Origin: Amaranthus tricolor
Lineage: Eukaryota > Streptophyta > Magnoliopsida > Caryophyllales > Amaranthaceae
Direction of reading: 5' to 3'
DNA: 64,000 nucleotides
NCBI RefSeq assembly: GCF_026212465.1
Contig: NC_080058.1
Location: 8,175,485-8,239,484 of the forward strand
Shown here: positions 36,429 to 47,883 of the stretch, one piece after another
How positions within the stretch are numbered: position 1 is the first letter of the stretch
Layout: each line of letters begins with the position of its first letter
The notes under the pieces: generated by a model
Databases searched by the model: none
What the model saw: only the letters and a program-made list of their open reading frames with translations
Told to the model about the DNA's origin: nothing
Made by a program: the position numbers and the translations under genes

Positions 36429-37709
36429 AATTCAATCATTAATTCTTCCACTCTAGTATGATTTGAGAAGATATGAAAAACTGATTTTGTCATTTTTCGA
36501 GGATGTATAATATGTAGGAAGAGGAAGAGAGACAATTATCAATTAGATCTTTCAGAATCCTTTATGCGCGTTGATTTATTTGAAAAGCCAATTTTTTTTT
36601 AAAAAAAAATGCCACGCAAATGGTTTGGGTTCTTGAGAGCCATCTCAAAGACGGTCTCTCAAAAGACGATCCTTTTTTTATCTAATTTAAAAGGTTGCTC
36701 AAACTCATTTTTATTTTTGAAAATTTATCATCATAAGCTACAAGACATGAGTTTTGTTTTGTTATGGAGTATTTACATTATTACATATGGGTGCTTAAGT
36801 AAGTATCGGGTAAGGAGTTCGATTATAAAATGTAGGTGGATTTTAAATGGATCGGGTCTCAAAATCTTGTATTATTGGCCCCAGCTTTCCTTTGGGCAAC
36901 ATAGATGAAGCTATTTGTGGGTTTGTTGTTGAAATTTTAATTAGTTATGATAGGTTTTCGCCTTTGTCATCATTTTGGGGATATTTATTTTTGTCGTTAA
37001 TTTGTTATAGCCTTCAATGTTTGGATTATCATTTTATTGTAGTTTAACTTCTTCTTAAAGTTATTTTTATTTTTTTAGGGAACTTATTTTTCATCCTACA
37101 CTTAAGAAAAACTTATTTTTAATGATATTCACATAAGATAGAAAATAAAATATTAATTAATTTATTTTTTAGATCAAACCGTTATCTTAAATGATGATTT
37201 GACATTATTTTATTTAGTAATCTGCTATATGAGATGACAATTTAATCCAAACTATAATTTTGAAAAAAATTCTAGGCTCCGTGAGAGGTCATGTGCTAAA
37301 ATTACAATATTGAATATTAATTTAGTTAAAAATTAAAGGCAAATAATTGCTTCATTGAAATGTTTGAGAGTGTAATTGGTAGGGAAGTTGTCCATAATCT
37401 GGAGAGTAAGGTAGCAGCTTAAAATTTTTAATTTCGTCATTTTAGTAAGGGTTGAACCTTTATCTGTGTTAAAGTTTTGCTATCGAATTTTTTTTTTTAA
37501 ATATGGATGGTATAAAGCGAAATATGTTTCCTCTTACGTAAAATGAAAATTATTTTGTAAAAATACAATATTGCGGAAATAAACTCTCCATTTCTTGAGA
37601 ATCGAATTTTGTTTCAATTGAAAAGTAACTACCAATTTTTATAATTACATATAGATTCAATTCCCATATAGTCTCATTTTCTAAACCTATGACTTATCCC
37701 TAAATAATA
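36429..37709. other. Intergenic spacer, no supported gene
   Basis: AT-rich. Open frames at 36609-37047 have no recognisable motif; the phrase AAAGACGGTCTCTCAAAAGACG near 36649 is common repeat debris in plant spacers. Nothing else visible. Confidence 0.5.
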
Positions 37710-37718
37710 ATTAAAAAA

Positions 37719-39186
37719 CGGAAATTTCATGATATACCACTGAGTTTTTCCAAAATTCACCACTATCATATTTATTAATACACCATATACCATTGAGTTT
37801 TCATACGTTAGCACAAAATATCATTAATGACAACTGTTGTCAGTGTGCCGTTTGTGGTAAATTATTAATTTACCATATGCCATTACTTTTTTTTGCGTCA
37901 AATACCATTTTTTTAAAAAAATATAGCCGTTGGAAGAGTGTAAGGGCTAGTTTGTTCATATATATGTGATTTTTGAGGGAGTCACGTAACAAGCTAACCT
38001 CTGAAAGCATTTGCAAAGATATTCACAAACTCAAGATCATCATCATCATCGTCTTATTTTAGTTCTTCGTATGTAAGGGTGCCGAACAAAGCATGTTGTG
38101 TGGTAGGAAGTTTGCAATAAGAAGCTCCGATTCGGCAGAAAATCCACAAAGATTGTACTACAAGTGTGATGTATGGGATACATTCAAATGGTGCAAGGGA
38201 AATGTTGATAAAAATGTCTCGTGGGTTATGAAAATCAAAGCAAGGGAGGGAATATCACGCATGGAAGTGAGACCGTATTGAAGCATGAGTTAAAGGAGCT
38301 AAAGAAAGAGTAGCAAAACAACAAAAGATAGTGAATGGAGCAATTAAAATAGGAGCAATTTTGTTTTTTGTTATTGTATTTCTTGCCTTGAAATGAAAAA
38401 TGTAAAACAAAATATTTCGTTGCTTAAATAAGTTGTACTGAAATTGGTAACATTGTTTGTCAAGAATATATGCCTACATAATCGGTAAGTACTTACATTA
38501 CATATATTGGAATTGTGATAGACAAAAGAAGTGTCATACAAACCAAGTAGTTAACATTTTGTTCAAAAACAACTTGACACTAAACACTGTCACCATAAAA
38601 TGACACTAAACAATGTTAAGTAGCAGCCTTTCTCTTCTTCCCCCTTGTGTTGCCTTGCTGTGAAGAGGAAGCTGCATGTTCTGTCTTCTTTGCTGATGCC
38701 TTTCTTGCCTTGTATGTTCTTTGCATAGACTGCGTTTGTTGTTCTTGTGCCTCTTTCCTTTTTTTGCTTCATTGAGCAGCTCTTCTCCTTTGCGTAGGTG
38801 GTCTGCATTTGCATACGAAGAACTAAAAGAAGACGATGATGATGATGATGATGATCTTGAGTTTGTGGACATCTTTGCAAATGCTTTCAGAGGTTAGAGG
38901 TGTGTCTTGTTACTTGACTCCCTCAAAAATCACATATATATGCACAAACTAGCCCTTACACTCTTCCAACGGCTATATTTAAAAAAAAATGGTATTTGAC
39001 GCAAAAAAAAAAGTAATGGTATATGGTGAATTAATAATTTACCACAAACGACACACTGACGGCAGTTGTCATTAATGGTATTCTGTGCTAACGTACAAAA
39101 ATTCAATGGTATATGGTGAATTAAAAAAATTTTTGTGGTATATGGTGAATTTTGGAGAAACACAGTGGTATATTATGAAATTTCCG
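37719..39186. mobile_element. Mutator-like element with ~360-bp terminal inverted repeats and GRF zinc-finger cargo
   Basis: 1468 bp flanked by the perfect 9-bp duplication ATTAAAAAA (37710-37718 and 39187-39195). The terminal inverted repeats are about 37719-38074 and 38812-39186, beginning CGGAAATTTCATGATATACC and CGGAAATTTCATAATATACC. They show more than 85% identity by eye. No transposase. The core carries a GRF-type zinc-finger gene fragment. The same terminal sequence occurs as a fragment at 47411-47550. Confidence 0.9.
38030..38281 (+). pseudogene. GRF-type zinc-finger gene fragment in the Mutator element
   Basis: The frame from 38094 encodes LCGRKFAIRSSDSAENPQ, then RLYYKCDVWDTFKWCKG, which matches the GRF zinc-finger pattern (C-x-CG, NPxRxxYxC, CxxxxW). 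The Ser-rich start (NSRSSSSSS, from about 38030) lies inside the terminal repeat in another frame, so one base change separates the two parts. On the minus strand the other terminal repeat gives an open frame at 38606-38872 that begins MSTNSRSSSSSSSSS, the intact version of the same N-terminus, without the finger. GRF fingers bind nucleic acid. It is either a degraded element-encoded gene or a captured fragment. Confidence 0.7.
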
Positions 39187-39195
39187 ATTAAAAAA

Positions 39196-39604
39196 ATTTA
39201 TTACTTAAAAGAGATTCTAATTAGATGTCAGATTTGTCTAACATAAGGCAACAAGTCTGTAGCATCGTCGGCTTAATGCCTTTGCGCTCTGCATTTGCTT
39301 ATTGTCGCTCAAGTATTCTTAGCTAAAGAAAGGTTCCTGAGCTGTACCCTGTACCTGTATTATTATTTCACTCAATCCCTTACAATATATTATGTCGTGA
39401 TAATTTATCACATAATTTCATCCCAGTATCATATGGTAATAGAAGAATTAGCTCAATCAATATATATACAAGTCAACAACTCACTATTTTATTAATATGA
39501 AATATTATCTCACATATGAAGTATGAGTTGGTTTGATTGGGTCCAACATTATCCTATACTCATGAGCTAAAAACATACAAAAAAATTACAAATTATCATT
39601 AATT
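39196..39604. other. Spacer between the Mutator and gypsy elements
   Basis: About 410 bp of AT-rich DNA; nothing recognisable. The last five bases before the gypsy LTR (AAAGT, 39605-39609) form its target duplication. Confidence 0.6.
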
Positions 39605-39609
39605 AAAGT

Positions 39610-40285
39610 TGTCATGGTACTGTTTATTCCATTAATTTATTTATTTAATAATTAGCATCATATTACTAAAATACCCTTTGACCTTTTCAGTTGACTTTGA
39701 CTTTCGGTCAATGGGCTTTTTCTGGAATTACCATTTTCCTTGAATGGCCCATGGGCCAATTACCTCTAAAAAACCCTAACTCCCCACTTTCCCACAATGT
39801 ATGGCTCTCCTTGTTTCAAGATGAATAACTGTCCATTCTTCCCATGACCAGTCCACCTCCCATTACTCCCACTATTCCCATGATACTTCACTTCTTCTCA
39901 GATACAACTTCCCTTCCTCACCATTATAAATAGGGGCTACCATCAAGGAGGGAGGATGATCTAAAAAAAAATATAGCTTTCCTAGTATCCTTGCTTACAT
40001 TACTTCCTTAGCCTACCCAAACACTAACACTAACACTAGCAATCTCAATCCCGACATTTCCTCTTGCATTCATTCTACAATCGTTCATTCATTAATTTCC
40101 GATTTACGTTCTGACTTGAGCGTCGGAGGGGTTTTCCGGGAGATCACCCCCCGGACAAGGCTAACGTGTTGTGTTGTAGGAATCCAAGCTGCTTCCTTCT
40201 ACGAGTCGCTCCTCTTGATCACACTTCCACCCATCTCCAGGTATTTTAAGTGTTTTTTGCACTTCCTCGTTTCATTACCGAAACA
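39610..40285 (+). repeat. 5' LTR of the gypsy element
   Basis: TGTCATGG...ACCGAAACA. Contains a TATA box, CATTATAAATAGGGGC (about 39923-39938), and a GC-richer 3' part. Confidence 0.95.
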
Positions 40286-40286
40286 G

Positions 40287-40306
40287 TTTGGCGCCGTCTG
40301 TGGGGA
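40287..40306 (+). other. Primer-binding region of the gypsy element
   Basis: TTTGGCGCCGTCTGTGGGGA starts one base after the LTR. The TGGCGCC core is the tRNA-complementary region seen in Tat/Athila-type plant gypsy elements; the exact tRNA cannot be named with certainty from sequence alone. Confidence 0.8.
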
Positions 40307-40320
40307 TAGGATAAGAAGTC

Positions 40321-42633
40321 ATGGCTCCCAAGAAAAATCCGACTCAAACCGCCACTGTGCATAGCACAGATACAGACACTTCTGCAGGTCACGCTAATAA
40401 TCAAGTCGTGACTCGCCGTGATCTGGACATGCTAGCACGAAACCTCACTGCCGCTTTCTCTGAACAACTCCGCGCCGTTATAAATAATACTCCTACTCAA
40501 CAAAGAGTATTAGAAGACATGGCGGATCAAATGAAAAACTTGCGGGAACGAATCGAACCCCACCAGGAGATACCAAAGTCTCATGAATCTCAAGATGGGA
40601 ACTCGAGGACTTCCTACTCTAGTAAACGCAATAAGAAAAGAAGGGAGAGATCGAGGACACATACAAGCCTCAACAGAAGTGAATCCCAAAACGGGGAATC
40701 CAAAACCGCCTCTCGAGATGCCCGTACTTACCTAGAAAACAAGAAGCAAAGGGCGTTCGAAAGTGTTCAATCATTGGTGGACAAAAGGAGGGAAGAAAGG
40801 AAGAAAGCGCAACTCACGGGATCTAGCCATCCCACCAGCCCCGTCATAATGCCGCGGAATGAGACCGGCAAGAGTAGCCTCCCCGAAGATCTTATGCCAA
40901 TAATCTCTCCGTTGGCTCCGGAGATACTGAATACTCCCAACCTCGGAAAAATAAAGATCCCAAATATGGCGGCCTTCGATGGAACATCCTGCCCCGAGGA
41001 ACACTTGATGGCATACAAAAACTTGATGTTGCTGTACACCACCAACCCAACATTGTGGTGCAAATTCTTCCCAACTACTCTCACAGGAGTAGCCTTGACG
41101 TGGTACACCTCTCTTCCAGGGAGAAGTATCCACACCTTTGCCCAATTAGAGAGCAAATTCCTGGGTCACTTTGTGGCATCCAGAAGGCAGGAGAAATCGA
41201 ACTTCCATTTGCTTAGCATAACGCAACTGGAAGAGGAATCCATATCATCGTATCTGAGGAAATTCCACGAGGCAGTGCTGGAGGTAACGGATTTGGAAGA
41301 ACTAGTCGCCTTAAACGCCCTAATCAACGGAATGTAGGCTCAAAGGCTCAAGTTCCAGTTGGTCGAGAGTCAAGTGAAGACATACGCGGAGGCCATGAAG
41401 CAGTGCCAAAGCTACGTCACGGCTTCCGAGATATGTCAGGCACATGACCCCAAAAAACGAAGGTCAGAAAAAAAGGATACAATATCCTCCAATCATTCCT
41501 CAAGGAGCAGAGAGGAACATTCATCAAGGAGGGATAGAAACTACTTGCCGCGTCGTCCAGAACCTCCGTCAGATATGGGGCCTCCACGATCCAGACACAT
41601 ATATGTCGCTGAAGGGGAGTCCAGAACGCGAAATCTACTAGATGGAGGTAACGATCCGCTGTTCAACCGGAACAGGAAGGACATATTCTTCGCCATCCGG
41701 GATCAGTTGCCAACTCCACCTCCTACTACCACCCCCTCTGATCGACGCAACTACAATTTGTGGTGTGATTACCATAAAGAACACGGCCGCACTTTGGCCC
41801 AATGTCGCGAACTCAAGCGTATCCTACATCAGCTAGCCGACGAGGGGGAGCTATCAAGGTTCATCAATCGAAAAGACTATGGCACGAGAGGCGACGCGGA
41901 AAGAAGGCCTTGGAACCAGAAAAGAAACGAGGCTAGGCGCGAAAGTTCCAACACACAAGGAACCATCAATATGATTTTCAGCGGCTACACCGAGGAATAT
42001 CCTACAATCTGCGCCGCGAAAGACAGCGTCCATACTTTGTTCAAAGGACCCCTAAAAACCACCTCAAGTGGGCCGATCATGAGATTTGATGCCACTACTT
42101 CCCAACCGTTGCAACAACCACACACTGATCCTTTAGTGGTTACCATCAAGATTGGGCAAATGATGGTGAGGCGAGTATTGGTGGATACCGGGAGCACGGC
42201 TGATCTCATAACAATGGAGTGCCTGAGAAAAATGAAGTTCGAGGAAAAGCACTTACAACCCCTAGACAAACCGCTGATTGGGTTTGGGGGAAGTCAAGTC
42301 ATCCCACTGGGCACGATAATCCTTCCCGTGCGGGTGGGGGAAAGAAACGGAAAAAGAACCATGCCTATACGTTTCACGATGGTGGATCTAACCTTTCCCT
42401 ACAACGCTATCATGTGGCTTCCGCTCATCAACAAAATCAAAGCCGCGATCTTCCCTCATCAACTCCTCCTACAATTCGAGCAGGACGACAGACAAGTGGG
42501 CATCCTCAAGGGAGACCAGGTAATGGCCCGCCAATGCCTCATCAACACCATGAAACAAGGAACTTCCGTCATCCCTTCTAAAAGAGGAAGGGGAGAAAAG
42601 TCTCCTTCCGTCATGAGTATATATGGACAATAG
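40321..42633 (+). pseudogene. Gypsy gag-protease polyprotein, one in-frame stop
   Basis: One frame from ATG 40321 to the stop at 42631-42633, broken once by TAG at 41335-41337 (LINGM-stop-AQRLKFQL). Residues about 200-340 hold the gag capsid region (MAAFDGTSCPEEHLMAYKNL, WYTSLPGRSIHTFAQLESKF, RKFHEAVLEV). After the stop come a gag C-terminal part with CDYHKEHGRTLAQCRELKR (a CxxH-type zinc-like motif usual in Tat elements) and a charged linker. An aspartic protease follows with VLVDTGSTADLI (DTG active site) and YNAIMWLPLINKIKA. The frame ends ~150 residues after the DTG without reverse transcriptase. If the stop is real, gag alone (338 residues) would be made. Confidence 0.9.
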
Positions 42634-45600
42634 CCCTCATTCATCAGTCTCAATTTCAACTAAAAGCAGCGTTAGTCGAATTAGACAATAGCTCTCATTC
42701 ATCAGTTACAATCTTTTGTCCGTCACAATTTCAATTTCAATATAGCAGAAGTTTCAACAATTCATTCATCATCCAACGTCAAATTCCAATGTTTCCAATT
42801 ATTCGGTGTTATATTCTACTTTCTCGTAATTATCTAGTCTTCAAAATGTAGAGTTGTCGGACGTACTCGACATCCGTTTACACAGCCTTAAGTTATCAAG
42901 TATCAAATGCCCACTAAACTTCCTTATTGCAAATCTTGTTAAAATCATCGTTTTCTATAAACTCGGCAGAAATCAGCGGCATTTGTGAATCGTTTTCTAG
43001 TCTTGAATTCATTTGCTAACGGAAGCGTTCACCACACATCCGCGGAAGTATTCTATTTTCCACGAACTGCCCGACAAATGCAAAAAGTAGTTGAGGCTTC
43101 TGAATTGAATCTTTAAAACTTGTGGAAGATATCACGAAGGAGCCGCGGTGGCTATAGATTTTCGAGAATATTGGTCGTGTCTGCAGAGTCTATAAGTCGG
43201 ACTCTATATATGACCAACTTTCTTGCAATTTTTCTAAGTTATGAAGATTCCGCAATGAATCCATGCAGGTATTATTTATTCCACGGCAATGTTCTATATA
43301 GCTGAGTTCAATTGCCTTGGTGTTGCCCTACAATTCCTATAAGGCATGAAAAATTATTGTGAAAGATGTCCGTGTCATCGATAAGTCGGACCCTCAAAGA
43401 GAGGGTCAATATGCATAATTTTTCCAAGTATTTATTTAGCTGCATCCGTGGAGTCGATAAGTCGGATATCGATTAGAATGGAAATATAGACAATTTTTCT
43501 AAGTACCTATACACTTGAATGTTTCCGGGGAGTCGATAAGTCGGACTCCCAAGGTGTGTGAAGATGTCGATATTTTCTCTAAGTTATCAGGCTTCCTCAT
43601 GAAGCCGGAGGATCGATAAGTCAGACCCTAATTTGGACCCCAAAAGGTAAAAACGTTGGGAAAAATATAAGTATAAGGATTACTTATTCTACCATCTGAC
43701 TTATAGATGTGGCGGATCTTTTGCCGCGTCACTCGTGATAGCCGCAGAATAAAAATGAAGCCGCGTCATCCTCCTCATTGTTACAAATCCCTACATGATC
43801 AGCTTCCAATTTTTTAAAGTTCCAATAAATCCGTACTCATTGTGTAAGGTGTCCGTATGGTCGATGAGTCGGACTCCCAAGTGCCCTAATAATTTTGTGA
43901 TATATTCTAAGTATGGAAGGATTTTCGTATTGTCCGTATCGTATGGGTGAAGACACTACTTTCATTCCGCAGCATAAAAAGTATTTGCTTATTCCGCGTC
44001 ATAGAAAGGTAAGGGGCTTGTTAAGACGAGAAAAATTGCGAGTATTTTTATTATTCCGCGATGTCGATAAGTCGGACACCGAAAGTGTATGAAAATACTG
44101 ATAATTTCTCTAGGTTATCAAATTTCCTATCGACGCCGTAGAGTCGATAAGTCGGACCCAAAATTACACTCCAAGGGAAATATAAAAAATTCTAAGTATG
44201 GAGATTACCCATTCTACCGTCCGATTTATAGATCTGGTGAATCCTTATTCCGCGTCATCCAAGATAGCCGCGGAATACAACAAGGACGCGTCATCCTCCT
44301 TAGCGTCATGAGCAACTTCAAATTTTTCAAAGATTCTTATCAATCCGTGAAATCAATAAGTCGGACCCCCAGGTGCTCCCTATCATTTTTGAAATATTCC
44401 AAGTATGGAAGAATTTTCATGTTGAATGCACAGTTGAAGACGCGGACTATTAGTACGTGTCATGGTTAAATCGAAGGCGCGGAAATATTTTGGGAAGAAG
44501 TCCAAGCCGCGTCGTCAAATTCTCACGTGATTTATTACTCTAGCTGAGACAAACTCATTCCGCGACATATTATCCTCCTAAAATTCCACAGCACATAAAA
44601 GCAAGGAAGATTTAATGATAAGGTTGCTATCTTGTCCGTGGGGTCAACAAGTCGGACCCCCCTTTGGTAAGCAAACTCTAAAAAATATTCTAAGTCATTA
44701 AATTTCCATGGTAAATGGGTAGTGTAGCTGAAAGTATCAAAATAAAAACAAAGTTCGCGTGAAATGCTTCATAGATGGTAAGGTGTCTCAGTTGGTCTGA
44801 TGTGCTGCACTCTATCCCAGAGGTCGCGGGATCAAACCCTCCTATTTGCATTTTGCTGCTAGCTGAGGGTACTCCGCGGCATTATAAACATCCGCGGCTT
44901 TAGCTACTTTATTCATTTTCCCCTCGGATTTGTTAAAAAAAAAAAAAAAAAAAAAATTATTCTGATCCGCGTAGTAGACAAGTCGGACCCCCTTTGGGGG
45001 CTATCTTGTTCCAAAGTTTAAAAAATATTCAAGTGTTGCAATTCCCGCGGCATGGTGATAGTGGAAGCTGAGCTAGGAGTATTGATATTCAAAGTCGTGC
45101 GATATGCCACACAAGGAGCTAGTTGTTTCAGTTGGTTTGAAGTGTTGCCTTGTGTATTGGAGGTCGTGGCTTTGAAACTTCTTGCCAACATTTTTGCTAC
45201 TGAATATCGATGGCTAAGCCAATCCCGCAAGGCCGCAACACGCTACAAGCCGCGTCTTCGGGTACAATATACTCCGAAATATCATGTAGACCGCAAGGTC
45301 GACAAGTCGGACCCCATTGCGTGGGTACAATCTCGAAAATATTCTAAGTATTGAGAATAGTCACGGCATCCAAGTATTAAAAGCTGAACTGGATGCATCA
45401 AATTATAAAACATTCGCGCAATATATTACACAAGTGGATAGTTGTCTCAGTTGGTCTTGAGTACTGCATGCTATTCTAAAGGTTGCAGTATCAAACCCTC
45501 CCACTTGCCTTTTTGCTACTGCATGGTACATATGACTGGGGCTACTCCGCGGTGTGCCATGAGCCACGGCTCGATTTGTTTGGTTGTCTCTTGGATTCAA

Positions 45601-45884
45601 GGCGTCTTGCATGGCTATTTTGAAATGGTCATAACTTTTTCGTTATAACTAGGAATTCGACGTGTGAACTGTCGATTCGAAGCTTACGAGCCAAATTTTC
45701 ATAATCCGTCAGAAGGTCTGCCAAATTGTGGACGTATTACTCCTCATGGGCTTTCGAGTATTCTCTACGATCATGTTTCTTCATTAAACCAAGTCCGACG
45801 GACACGTATTTTTTCCGCATAAAAAAAGATGTTTCCGATCGTTGGGGCTATTTCCTCACATCATCCTTCATTCGTGGGGCTAAA
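42634..45884 (+). repeat. Repeat-filled non-coding 3' half of the gypsy element
   Basis: No long open frame. Twelve dispersed copies of a motif close to TCGATAAGTCGGACCC start near 43187, 43377, 43452, 43531, 43611, 43860, 44063, 44142, 44352, 44643, 44975 and 45298. Each is followed by T/A-rich TCTAAGTAT-like phrases; the trinucleotide CCGCG and the phrase CCGCGTCAT recur between them. Blocks 43545-43930 and 44080-44420 are diverged copies about 525 bp apart. From 44640 on, three units of about 320-340 bp follow in tandem, each with a tRNA-like box pair. The role is unknown. Confidence 0.85.
44775..45500 (+). repeat. Three tRNA-like box A/box B modules inside the tandem units
   Basis: Each unit carries TCTCAGTTGGT (box A-like) about 40 bases before GGGATCAAACCCT (box B-like). 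Copies: A boxes near 44785, 45125 and 45444; B boxes near 44828-44840, 45168-45178 and 45487-45499. The middle copy is the most degenerate (TTTCAGTTGGT, GGCTTTGAAACTT). They look like a tRNA or tRNA-derived SINE fragment captured once and amplified with the repeat unit. No cloverleaf with a paired acceptor stem is evident, so they are not called as tRNA genes. Confidence 0.6.
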
Positions 45885-46560
45885 TGTCATGGTACTGTTT
45901 ATTCTATTAATTTATTTATTTAATAATTAGCATCATATTACTAAAATACCCTTTGACCTTTTCAGTTGACTTTGACTTTCGGTCAATGGGCTTTTTCTGG
46001 AATTACCATTTTCCTTGAATGGCCCATGGGCCAATTACCTCTAAAAAACCCTAACTCCCCACTTTCCCACAATGTATGGCTCTCCTTGTTTTAAGATGAA
46101 TAACTGTCCATTCTTCCCATGACCAGTCCACCTCCCATTACTCCCACTATTCCCATGATACTTCACTTCTTCTCAGATACAACTTCCCTTCCTCACCATT
46201 ATAAATAGGGGCTACCATCAAGGAGGGAGGATGATCTAAAAAAAAATATAGCTTTCCTAGTATCCTTGCTTACATTACTTCCTTAGCCTACCCAAACACT
46301 AACACTAACACTAGCAATCTCAATCCCGACATTTCCTCTTGCATTCATTCTACAATCGTTCATTCATTAATTTCCGATTTACGTTCTGACTTGAGCGTCG
46401 GAGGGGTTTTCCGGGAGATCACCCCCCGGACAAGGCTAACGTGTTGTGTTGTAGGAATCCAAGCTGCTTCCTTCTACGAGTCGCTCCTCTTGATCACACT
46501 TCCACCCATCTCCAGGTATTTTAAGTGGTTTTTGCACTTCCTCGTTTCATTACCGAAACA
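45885..46560 (+). repeat. 3' LTR of the gypsy element
   Basis: 676 bp, equal in length to the 5' LTR and differing at three positions (near 45904, 46091 and 46528). Followed by the target duplication AAAGT. Confidence 0.95.
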
Positions 46561-46565
46561 AAAGT

Positions 46566-47410
46566 GAAAAAGTTATGCAATCATGCTGGTTAGTAAAATT
46601 GTATATTCAATAATTTTAGGTTATTTTTTACAAACATATGGTTAGGTAGTCAACTATCTAATATTAGTGATTGATAAATTAACTTATTAAAACATCTTGT
46701 TATATGTATTTCATTTTTGAAAAAGTTGTTTTTACTAGCAAGTTCAAAATCAACAAGATAAATTGGTCATTCGAATCAGTTACTAATACTACTAGCTACC
46801 AATTGACAATAACAATCTAACAGATTTTAACCATTTTTCAAACACCCGAATAAAAAGTCCAAATAAATTAATTTCTCCTATTCATCCTAATAAATGTTCT
46901 ATTTTCTTATTTTATTAACCACACTTTACCCTTATAAAAATTTAAAAATTCTACACTCTTTCTCATTCACATATAATCCTATTTTACCAACTAAATAATA
47001 ATAAAAGTTAAAAGGGAGCCTTTGGAGAAGTAGAAAGAATAATTAACAACTCCAATTCAATAGAAATAAAACATACCAGTCTTACCACCCTAGCAAATTC
47101 ACCATACATCCTACCACCTAATATCAATATTTTAAAAGGACAAAAGGGGCGTGGAATGATCGTATTAGTTCTAGTAAACCCATAGTGTTGTCAATTTTCC
47201 CCCTTTAATTTTATACAAATTCCTGTGTAAGACGGTCTCTTTGAGAAATCACTTTTAGTTAAGTTGACCCATAAAGAAAAATATAGAGTAAGAATATGCA
47301 TTAAACTTTAATGGTATTCAGAAATTAAAGAGAAATTAGTACCTTCTCGATGAGGAGAGAGAGAGAAATGGAGGAATTCAATGGAGAGAACCCTAGAGGA
47401 AGGTAGTGTT
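46566..47410. other. Intergenic spacer, no supported gene
   Basis: AT-rich, with the common debris phrase AAGACGGTCTCTTTGAGAAATC near 47229. Nothing else visible. Confidence 0.55.
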
Positions 47411-47550
47411 GACGGCACACTGACGGCAGTTGTCATTAATGGTATTCTGTGCTAACGGACGTAAACTCAATGGATTATGGTGAATTAAAACATTTCGTGT
47501 GATATATGGTGAATTTCGAAGAAACTCAGTGGTATATCATGAAATATCCG
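47411..47550. mobile_element. Solo terminal-repeat fragment of the 37719-39186 Mutator family
   Basis: 140 bp matching the outer part of the right terminal repeat at 39050-39186, from GACGGCACACTGACGGCAGT to GTGGTATATCATGAAATATC. Only one end is present. Confidence 0.82.
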
Positions 47551-47883
47551 TAAAAAATTTAACATTAAAACAAATTTAATAGTAAAATTCTACATAAATA
47601 CTACTATATTTTATACGCTTCAAAAAGCTAATTTAAATTTCTTTTCCATGAAATGAAAAACTAAAAATGACAAACAAAAGGAACCGTAAAAAAATTCCAT
47701 ATTCACTCAAAAAAATGCAGTTCCCACGTGTCAACCAGGCTTATTATTCCTCGTTGATTTATTCCCCTTTTACCCCTTCACAATTCTCAGTCGTTCCTCC
47801 CTCCTTTTTGTTCTCCGTCTAATTTCTCCACCTCCCTTCTCTCTCCTCCATCTTTACATTCTCGCCCATTTTACTGCAAAAAC
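47551..47883. other. Promoter and 5' leader region of the DUF1399 gene
   Basis: The last ~120 bp before the start codon (47757-47883) are strongly pyrimidine-rich (TCTCCACCTCCCTTCTCTCT), typical of the transcribed 5' leader of plant housekeeping genes. ACGTG in CCCACGTGTC (47726-47735) is a G-box core. No clear TATA box. Confidence 0.5.

Larger units (their letters stand above)
39610..46560 (+). mobile_element. Ty3-gypsy (Tat-like) retrotransposon encoding only gag and protease
   Basis: 6951 bp with two 676-bp LTRs (39610-40285, 45885-46560) differing at three positions by eye. Flanked by the perfect 5-bp duplication AAAGT (39605-39609, 46561-46565). The primer-binding region TTTGGCGCCGTCTGTGGGGA follows the 5' LTR, as in Tat-lineage gypsy elements. 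The coding part (40321-42633) holds gag and aspartic protease only. Reverse transcriptase, RNase H and integrase are absent. The 3.2 kb between 42634 and 45884 is non-coding and repeat-rich. It must rely on enzymes from another element. LTR similarity suggests recent insertion. Confidence 0.93.

Noticed and set aside
44780..44845. Possible tRNA gene
   Set aside because: Only box A- and box B-like stretches are present; no paired acceptor stem or credible anticodon arm could be drawn by eye.
43187..45314. Regularly spaced short repeats resembling a CRISPR-like array
   Set aside because: Spacing is irregular (about 75-340 bp), units vary, and the array lies inside a plant gypsy element between its protease gene and 3' LTR.
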